Assembly: GCA_028095005.1 (NCBI GenBank)
Contig: CM051460.1
Location: 234,750,742 to 234,814,741 of the forward strand
Reading direction: 5' to 3'
DNA from: Rhynchospora pubera
Taxonomy: Eukaryota > Streptophyta > Magnoliopsida > Poales > Cyperaceae
Length of the DNA: 64,000 nucleotides
A model generated the notes under the pieces. That model had not been told where the DNA came from, made no database searches, and saw nothing but the letters and a program-made list of their open reading frames with translations. This document shows positions 56,690 to 64,000 of this stretch, in pieces; position 1 is the first letter of the stretch; every line of letters begins with the position of its first letter. The translations under genes and the position numbers were made by a program.

Positions 56690-57075
56690 ATGTCTAGCAC
56701 TAATGCAATTCATAATAATTATTTTAAAATATTATTATAATATTCTTATTATTCTTATTTTAATTATTACTTATTCGAAAGAAGGAATATCATTTGTTTT
56801 ATTATAATAATATTATTATTATAATAGGAATATTGTAACAAAAACTATAATAATAAATTCATTAATTATTTTATTATTATTATATTAGAATATTAGAATA
56901 TTATTTGTTTTTATTACTTATTTTATTATTCAGATTATTAGTATTACATAATAATAATTACTTTTTATATTATTATTATTAATTATATTAATTGTTTTTA
57001 TAATATTATTATAATGTTCTTCTTATTGCAACTTATTTCATTATTATTGTTATTAGTATTAAATAATAATAATTA
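56690..57075. repeat. ATT/AAT-rich low-complexity tract
   Basis: Nearly 400 bases of interleaved ATT, AAT and TATAAT runs on a mostly A/T background. No coding capacity. Confidence 0.85.
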
Positions 57076-58750
57076 AGTCAGATTTCAATCGTCTGATCTG
57101 AAATAGATGATCCAAGTATGTATTGCATACTAAATACTAAATAGGCATTTTTTTTTACTAAATCAAATTACTCAAATTTAAGGACATTTTAATCTTTTGA
57201 AATGAATATATGTATGCATTAACTTACTCTTCCTTACTACACAACCAAACATTCATTACATATATAACACTACATAAATACAAATGCATCTTTAACTTAT
57301 GCAACTCCTTACTGCACAATCAAACCCCTCCAATATTTTTAAGTTCACCCTTTCAGTCTCTATGAGCATCATATTAGCTAGGAACGGTAATTAAAAAATA
57401 ATAATCTCAAAGCTTAAACTTTAAAAACCAATAAACTATATTACTTGCAAGTTTCTTCTTGCCTGTTGCAGCTTCGGAATTTCATGATTTATCAAATTTA
57501 CGTCCTACGAATTTAATAAATTCTAGAAAGATAATAATTTCTATTTCATGCCTCAATTATTTAATCTGTAGTAGAATTTTCTACTTTTGTTTTTTATTAT
57601 AAAAGTGAATACATGGTTCCGACTTTTTTAATTTAAACGTCCAGAAGGATCCATAATAAAATTTATTATTGAGGGGTTGAAGTACAATTTATTATAGACG
57701 TCATCAGAAAATTATTTTTTAGATTTTGGTTTATTATCCTTCAATATGGCGTCTACACATATTATTCAACAAATTGGAGCTCAAAAAAATTTCTACACGA
57801 ATAGTTAAAGTTTTGTTAAAGTTACAAAAAGGAAGAAAATCTTCTCTATTTTGTTTTCTTTCTTTTTTGCTTTACTTTCTTTCATACGAGGAGTATCAAA
57901 TTTTTATTTTTTTCGTAAAATTACTTAGAAGCTAGGCTTAAAATTAAAAATAATAAAATTATAGATCTTATTTATACTGTAGATTTATTGGTAAAGCTTT
58001 GTTTCAGTCAATCAAACAGGTAGCATGAAAGCATGAATGCACTTTTTCAAAAAAAATAAAAAAGCTAAGATATTTTGTGTAACAAAATGGTGCAATTTAA
58101 AAATTGATTGATCATCTATAAAGGATTTGAGAAATTAATGGTTCATTTGTTGTCTACTTGATTGATAATTAAATAATTTTCAAACATTAAATTTATATAT
58201 AATCTATCTAAACAATAAAGAAGATATTTATAATTTTACTCTTTCAATAAAAAAGTTTTCAATATAAACATACTATTGATGTACGATACAAATATGTAAA
58301 ACTATTGAGCCATATAAATTACAATTTCATTCTAATTAGATTTCACTTTTGGTATATTTTATCTTGCTTGAATATGGAGAATTTTTGCAAGTATCCAGAC
58401 TCCAAGTGTAATCAAGGCACAACAAGAAAGCCTAGGCTTGTTTTTTTATGTAATTTTTTGCTGATTGCAGCATTAGTTGAGCTATCTTTGACAAATTTGG
58501 TTTCATTTCTATTTTCTTTCTTCAATGTCTAAATTCAACAGAGCCGAAACAGAGACCTATACCACAACAATTGCCATTTTGCAATTGATGCCCAAACCAA
58601 CTATCCTATGAATTATATGCATAAAGGCCCCTCTTCCCTTTGTTCTGTCATAGTGTCACTTTTCCTATCAGAATTCTTTTGTTCTCCGATATTAACTTCT
58701 CACAATTTACCTTAGGCACCTAACCCAATTAAATGGCTAATTAGTCTAAT
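57076..58750. other. Intergenic, includes 3' flank of the transporter
   Basis: AT-rich sequence with no recognised gene. The right part (about 58540-58750) should contain the transporter 3' untranslated region on the - strand. Confidence 0.45.
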
Positions 58751-61700
58751 CTAAACCTTCATACTACCACCATCATCCACACCAACGTCCCCCACCTTTG
58801 TTACAAGCCCCCCATTTTCCTCGGCGTCATAGCTCGCATGCACGCTATAGAATATGTAGAACAAAACCACGACGATACTGAACACCCCGAATCGATAATA
58901 CGATGGACCATCGAGTGATCCAAGCAAGAAAACATTCAAAAATATTGATACTGCCGGAATCCATGGCATCAGAGGGACACCCCAAAACTCTGGTTTTCGT
59001 GCCTGAGGCACGAAATGGTTGAACATGCATAAGCAGGCAATGGCACTTGCACCAAACACAGACAGAAGAAGCGGACGCGCAATGCTAGCATCAGGAGGCA
59101 AAAACCGCCATAGCAATGTGAAACAAAGCGCGAAAAAGGAGAAGGAGAGGAGGAAGTAGACAGTAGGATAGGGGCTCGATGAAGTTGTCCCCGGTGCGTA
59201 GTAGCGGCGGTATATTAGTGCATTAGCAACCATATAAAACACGAACAGAGTCCCAATTGAGATTAGGTTTAGTAGCACGTCTAGGTCGGTGAAGAGAGCC
59301 AGAATTGCAGTTATAACACCTGATTTAAAATTCAGCCAGTAAAAATAGTTACTATTTGAAAAGAAAATTCAACCACAAAAATAAATCAAGAACAAGGAGT
59401 TTAGGAAATTGAAATATTTAAAACTAAAAACTCAGGGACTCATTTGACCAAAGTCAAGTTCTCCTAATAATTATTGGTGAATAATGATTTGATAGTATAT
59501 AACAGCCACGGATAACTACTTTGACAATAACAGGTAAGCAAAACAAGTGGTTCCAAAATTTGTTAGTTCTCTGAAGCATATTCTCAGTGACGAACTATGC
59601 AGCTAGCTATTGTACTGCATATTCTAGTGGCTGTATATTGAGAGACATTAAGAATCTTTCATACCAACTACAAGCTACACAGATGAACAGCACAGATAAT
59701 GAAATCAGAATCCACCAATCTTAGCATCTGGTTTCTTCACTTTTGTGTCACTTTCTCAAGCACTTAGTTTGGAAAATTTTCCACATCACTTGCGCAGTGA
59801 ATTTGTATAGGGACATTTGGCGCTTTGCTAGGATTAAAGTTTAAACTATCTTTTCAAACATATTTTCTTATAGCCCTCAAAAAGACTGTATTTATATACG
59901 GCTCTTGATTACAAAAAAAATATTTAAGTAATTGCTAAATTGTTTTATCGAAGAGCGATACAACACCTACCAAGGAAGGCTGATGCATTAACAGGTGTAG
60001 CATATTGCGGGTGGACCTGGGCCAGCCATGCCGGTATTACTCCTGATCGCCCAATCACGCACAGGTATCGCGCTTGACCCAACATTGCGACCAACAAGGA
60101 TGTGAGTATACCGAAACTAGCTCCGGCAGCAATCACATTTGACACCCATCCCCATCCATCTGATCCCTTGAATGCACCGGAAAATGGTGATTCGATGTCA
60201 ATCTGCAATTTTTGATAATTATATGAAATCCATTCAAGAAAAATCAACTAGATTAATTTATCCTAAACAAAAAGAAAAAGATATTCGTCATGGCTGCATT
60301 AACGAGTTCTCTCATATGGAGATAACTTACCGAATTTCTATTAAAAAAGACATCAAAATATATACCATACTGAAGATAATCCCAGACCCAAAATTTCATT
60401 TTGATTAAGAAGGAAAAATAATAATAGCAAACTTTCACTGTGCCATTGGGCAGCCAAAAATTGACATGTGCAAATAATAGTTATCTAAAGGTACAAATGA
60501 AAAAATAATACTTCCAAGATCATTGCATATCACAGCAGTACCACCAATCACCGATTAGGGCATGGTTGCTGATAGTGATTGGATGGGACGATTAAGATTG
60601 ACAGAAATGATTAATAATTTCTTGTCCTATACGGTGTTACACGAATCTGTGATGTGGATACTTTCCCATAGAAAATGACCCATTACACAGAACATAAGGG
60701 CAATAAGACTCACAAGTGGGTTTACAACTCTGCTAAAATCTTCCCAGTACAATCAGTAGAATTCTAAATAATTATTTCAATTGACTTCACAACATTTTTC
60801 ACTTCAAACTCTCCTTGAATATGACCTTTTCAATTTTCTTTTCCTTTTTCTTTTTAGTTTCTGTTGTTTTGCTTTTGTGAATTCGTTGTGAGGTCTTTTA
60901 GGCTCAGACTCGGCGGATTAACGGCCATGAGAGGCTAAAAGACCCAAAGTGCTAACCGACAAAAAGAGCTCACTTTCAACCAAAAAAATGCAAAAAAAGA
61001 AAACGGCTCACGCAAGACTGGCTTGCTTAGTTGCTTTGGTTGTGTCATTTTGCCTAAAGATCCCTAGGAGAATTTTTATTTGATCTTAATATTATTAGTT
61101 AATCTTACTGGTCTCATTCAAGTGGTATGCAGATGTTGTACTCGATATTCTGCAAGCACTCTATGATCTTTTCTATAAAACAATATAATCTAGACCATAT
61201 TTTAGGCGTCATCTTAGCCATTGCTTACCACATTTAATGATTTAAATCAGTACATATCTATAATTGACTACTTTATTACCTAATGTATTATTTAATAATT
61301 AATGGGGCAATCAAAACTTCCTATTTCATGAACAAAACATAATTAAAAATATTTAATAAGAATTAGGAATTACCGCATCATAAGGAAGAAGCATGCACAT
61401 AGAAACAGCCATGAGACAATATAATACAGTGACCAACACGACGGATCCAGATATCCCGATCGGTATATCTCGTGCTGGATCTTTCACCTCTTCCGCCATT
61501 GTAGAAACCGCATCATATCCAATATAACTTAAATAAACCATTGCCGCTCCATTGAACACACCAGCTATGCTATACGGGAAAAAACCGCTTGGAGATGTTT
61601 CCGGGTGTGCAGGGTGGGTCAGGTTTGCAACATTTCCCCTCCAAAATCCCATTGTTATTATGAATAGGATGAATACAATGTGGATGACCGTTAATGCCAT

Positions 61701-64000
61701 GTTTAGGACAGAGCTATTCTTTGTGCTGATGAAAAAACAAAATAAGCAGTGTTTTAGGAATGTTGTCAAGTTCCAGATAGTCTTATAGGCTCTGTTTGGA
61801 TGGTGTGGGAATAAGAGGAATAAGGAAAAAAAATATTGGTAAGTGTGTAACTTTGTGAAGAGTTTGAATTGTTTATAATAAATTTAGAAGTAGGAAGAAA
61901 CTATTCTCTTATTCTTACACCCATTCAAACAGAACCATAGTATGATATTTATATAAAGTTTTTGGACATATAACAAAAAGAGCTTTTGAGTTTTGGATAA
62001 CAGGATAAGGCATCTAGGCTACATGAACCAGACAAAGCAGAGACAGAGCAGAAACAGAGTACCAAGTTGCTTAAATATTTAAATTACTTCTTTCAGGATA
62101 CATAGACGAGAAAAGGGTTCAAGATATAAAACAAAGCATCAAAACATATAGTTATAGTACTTTATTTGAGGGAAGATAATATGTCGGGCAATCAATTAAT
62201 TTGGTAATTGTGACATAGACATTGACAGTAACCAATAGATTTTTTTTATCAATTAGATAGGATGCACATCAAATTTGAAGTAATCTAAATTTAATTATTT
62301 TTGACAAAGTTATGAAGTAAATTCCCAGAGAACATTGAACCTCACCATAACATTAGCATTTGTGAACGGATGTTTACTAATTTATCACATACACTGTGTT
62401 GTCATATCAAAACAGACAACCATTTGCTTCTTCATTTTTTTTTTAATTTTAAACGCCCGTAGGCTACTACCATTTGCTTCCTCCCGTGCACTTGGGAGTG
62501 AACGTACACCGAGAAATATGGCTTTATTGGTTCTCTCAAAAATTAAACAACGCATTAAATGCCCGAATTTATTATGTTCTTACCTGTAACAAATGCAAAA
62601 TGAGATGATTACGATCACTGCCACAGCAAGCAAATCTACTTGGTTGAACCCATCTGGTAAACCCGAGATAGTGATGCGCCACTTAGAGGTTGCCACACCA
62701 ATGGCTGTACCAAAGTACGCCGTAAAACTTCGTGCCACAGCAGCGTTTGAGAAAACATATTCCATTATCAAATTGGCCCCTGTCAAAAATGCAGCGAATT
62801 CCCCTGAAATAAAAAGTTTATTGCAAATTGTTAGTAATCCTATTATCCTAATCCATAGTTTAATTTCGAGAGCGTAATTTAAGCACAGATGGGGGGACCA
62901 ACAAATAGTGACACAGACTGTAGTACCGTGTCAAAATTATTAAAAGAGAAATGTCTTAATCATAACAAAAAAAATAATATAATTTCCGGAAATAACGGAA
63001 TATTTTTTTCCAGGTGGTGTCTGTCTTCTCTCTCTCTATCTTTCTCTCCGAACATAGGCTCCGTTTGGATAGGTGCGGGAAGAAAGGAAGAAGGGAAGAA
63101 GTGAGAAGAAGTATTGGGAAGTGTGTAACTTTGTGAAGAGTTTGGATTGTTTATAATTTTTTTTCTTCTTCTTCCTTCTTCTTCTTCTTTCTTCCAACGA
63201 TCCAAACGCACCCATAAGAAAAAGAAACTACATTTGCAATTCAGAAAAAAAAAAATTGCATTAATATACAGCTAGATTAACAAAATAAGAATGCATATGT
63301 TTCTAGGAGAAACAGAACTTAACTTCAATTTCTTCTCTTTTTTTTTTTACAACAAGAGTCGTTGAATGCAATTCAAAATAAAGTGAATAAAAGCAAACAA
63401 AATGATTGACCAAATAAGCTCCCAAAAATTAATAAAAAAAAATGAATAAACTCCATGTTGCAATCAAAAAAATGAAATAGAACCCGAAGGCACCTAATAA
63501 TTGCTAATCCTGAAATAGTGGGCAATAATTATTTGTTGATTTCTTTCTGAAGTAAAAGCAAAAGTTGTCTTAAACCCAAGAAGGAAAAAAAATATGTATA
63601 TATAATCACAAAAGTACCAAAATATATAATCACAACAAGAAAAAGGCTCCATCTAAAGACAAACTCCAATCACCTCAAAGTACCAAAAATATGCAATCAC
63701 AATCAGAAAATCACAACATGCATACCTCAAACTTCCATGACAACCAGCCTCAATTACAGCCTATTCCCAAAAGAAAATTAAACCAAAGCAAAGAGTTTTA
63801 CTTTTACGCACCAAAGGTAACACGAAGGTAGCTAAAAGCGCCACCGGCAACCGGCATGTCAACGGCAAACTCGGTGTAACAAAACGCAGATAGTAATGCA
63901 CAAAGGCCGGCAATGGCATATGATACTATGACAGCCGGGCCCGCATAGAGCTTCGCTGCTCGTCCGGTGGCAACAAACACGCCTGCCCCCACCATCCCCC
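58751..64000 (-). CDS. Cationic amino acid transporter (APC/CAT family), 5' end missing
   Basis: Five exons on the - strand: beyond 64000 to 63812, 62803-62584, 61725-61374, 60202-59971 and 59319-58751 (stop). All have AG...GT borders and the codon phases agree across each junction. About 520 residues are visible; plant CATs have about 580-600, so only the N-terminus lies outside. Visible motifs: MVGAGVFVATG and PAVIVSYAIAGL near the start, FCYTEFAVDMPVAGGAFSYL, TGANLIMEYVFSNAAVARSF, YIGYDAVSTMAEEVKDPARD, RYLCVIGRSGVIPAWLAQVH and, at the end, PQARKPEFWGVPLMPWIP. Many hydrophobic helices indicate about 14 membrane spans. The protein should import basic amino acids across a membrane; the sequence is closest in memory to the CAT6/CAT7 group. 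Introns 1 and 2 hold Tourist-like MITEs. No break is seen. Confidence 0.93.
61788..61936. mobile_element. Tourist-like MITE in a transporter intron
   Basis: GGCTCTGTTTGGATGGTGTG at the left, CCATTCAAACAGAACC at the right, flanked by ATA on both sides (61785-61787, 61937-61939). It starts only 62 bases upstream of the splice acceptor of the 61725-61374 exon. Confidence 0.9.
63057..63213. mobile_element. Tourist-like MITE in a transporter intron
   Basis: GGCTCCGTTTGGATAGGTGC at the left, GATCCAAACGCACCC at the right, flanked by ATA on both sides (63054-63056, 63214-63216). It lies within the intron between the first two visible exons. Confidence 0.9.

Overview
This is nuclear DNA of a flowering plant. 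It is strongly AT-rich, with intron-split genes carrying GT...AG borders, plant-type telomere repeats (CCCTAAA/TTTAGGG), Ty1/copia retroelements primed by initiator-Met tRNA, and dense layers of small DNA transposons. I cannot place the species. Nothing prokaryotic is present, so operons, ribosome binding sites and CRISPR arrays do not apply.

Only two host genes look intact. A B3-domain transcription factor of the NGATHA-like type (two exons, 29935-30985, + strand) carries a C-terminal RLFGV-type repression motif. A cationic amino acid transporter of the APC/CAT family (58751-64000, - strand) has five exons visible and its 5' end beyond the right edge. Almost everything else is transposon-derived or featureless intergenic DNA.

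Layout. (1) 1-3271: intergenic, two Tourist-like MITEs, one AAT microsatellite. (2) 3272-10112: a probable non-autonomous Helitron on the - strand, bounded by TCTCTACTA at 10112 and by a hairpin plus CTAG at 3272. It carries broken exons of a peroxisomal multifunctional protein and of a cyclophilin, plus a truncated Ty1/copia element. (3) 10198-15016: a fold-back MITE, a SINE, and a second fold-back MITE (12994-14986) split by a CACTA element (13296-14884) that holds three exons of a TPR gene in an unbroken frame. (4) 16192-27858: interstitial telomeric repeats fused to a clipped LTR, followed by an 11.6 kb Ty1/copia element of SIRE/Maximus appearance. It has broken gag and pol, a long palindrome-rich spacer, and an extra sense ORF between pol and the 3' LTR. 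(5) 28.3-31 kb: hAT-like and fold-back MITEs, then the B3 gene. (6) 31-58.7 kb: no convincing gene, but many datable DNA transposons: nine Tourist-like copies from 39 kb onward counting those in the transporter introns, hAT-like elements, Mutator-like MITEs with 9-10 bp target duplications, and a SINE with an 11 bp target duplication. (7) 58.7-64 kb: the transporter gene, with Tourist MITEs in two introns.

The most notable signals are the gene-carrying Helitron, the CACTA element with a frame-preserving TPR segment, the telomere-repeat/LTR junction, and the large retroelement. In that retroelement the same 15-16 bp palindrome (GCGTTGTGCAACGC type) is reiterated both in U3 and just upstream of the extra ORF. 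All coordinates and identities are from reading by eye; family names rest on remembered motifs and not on searches.
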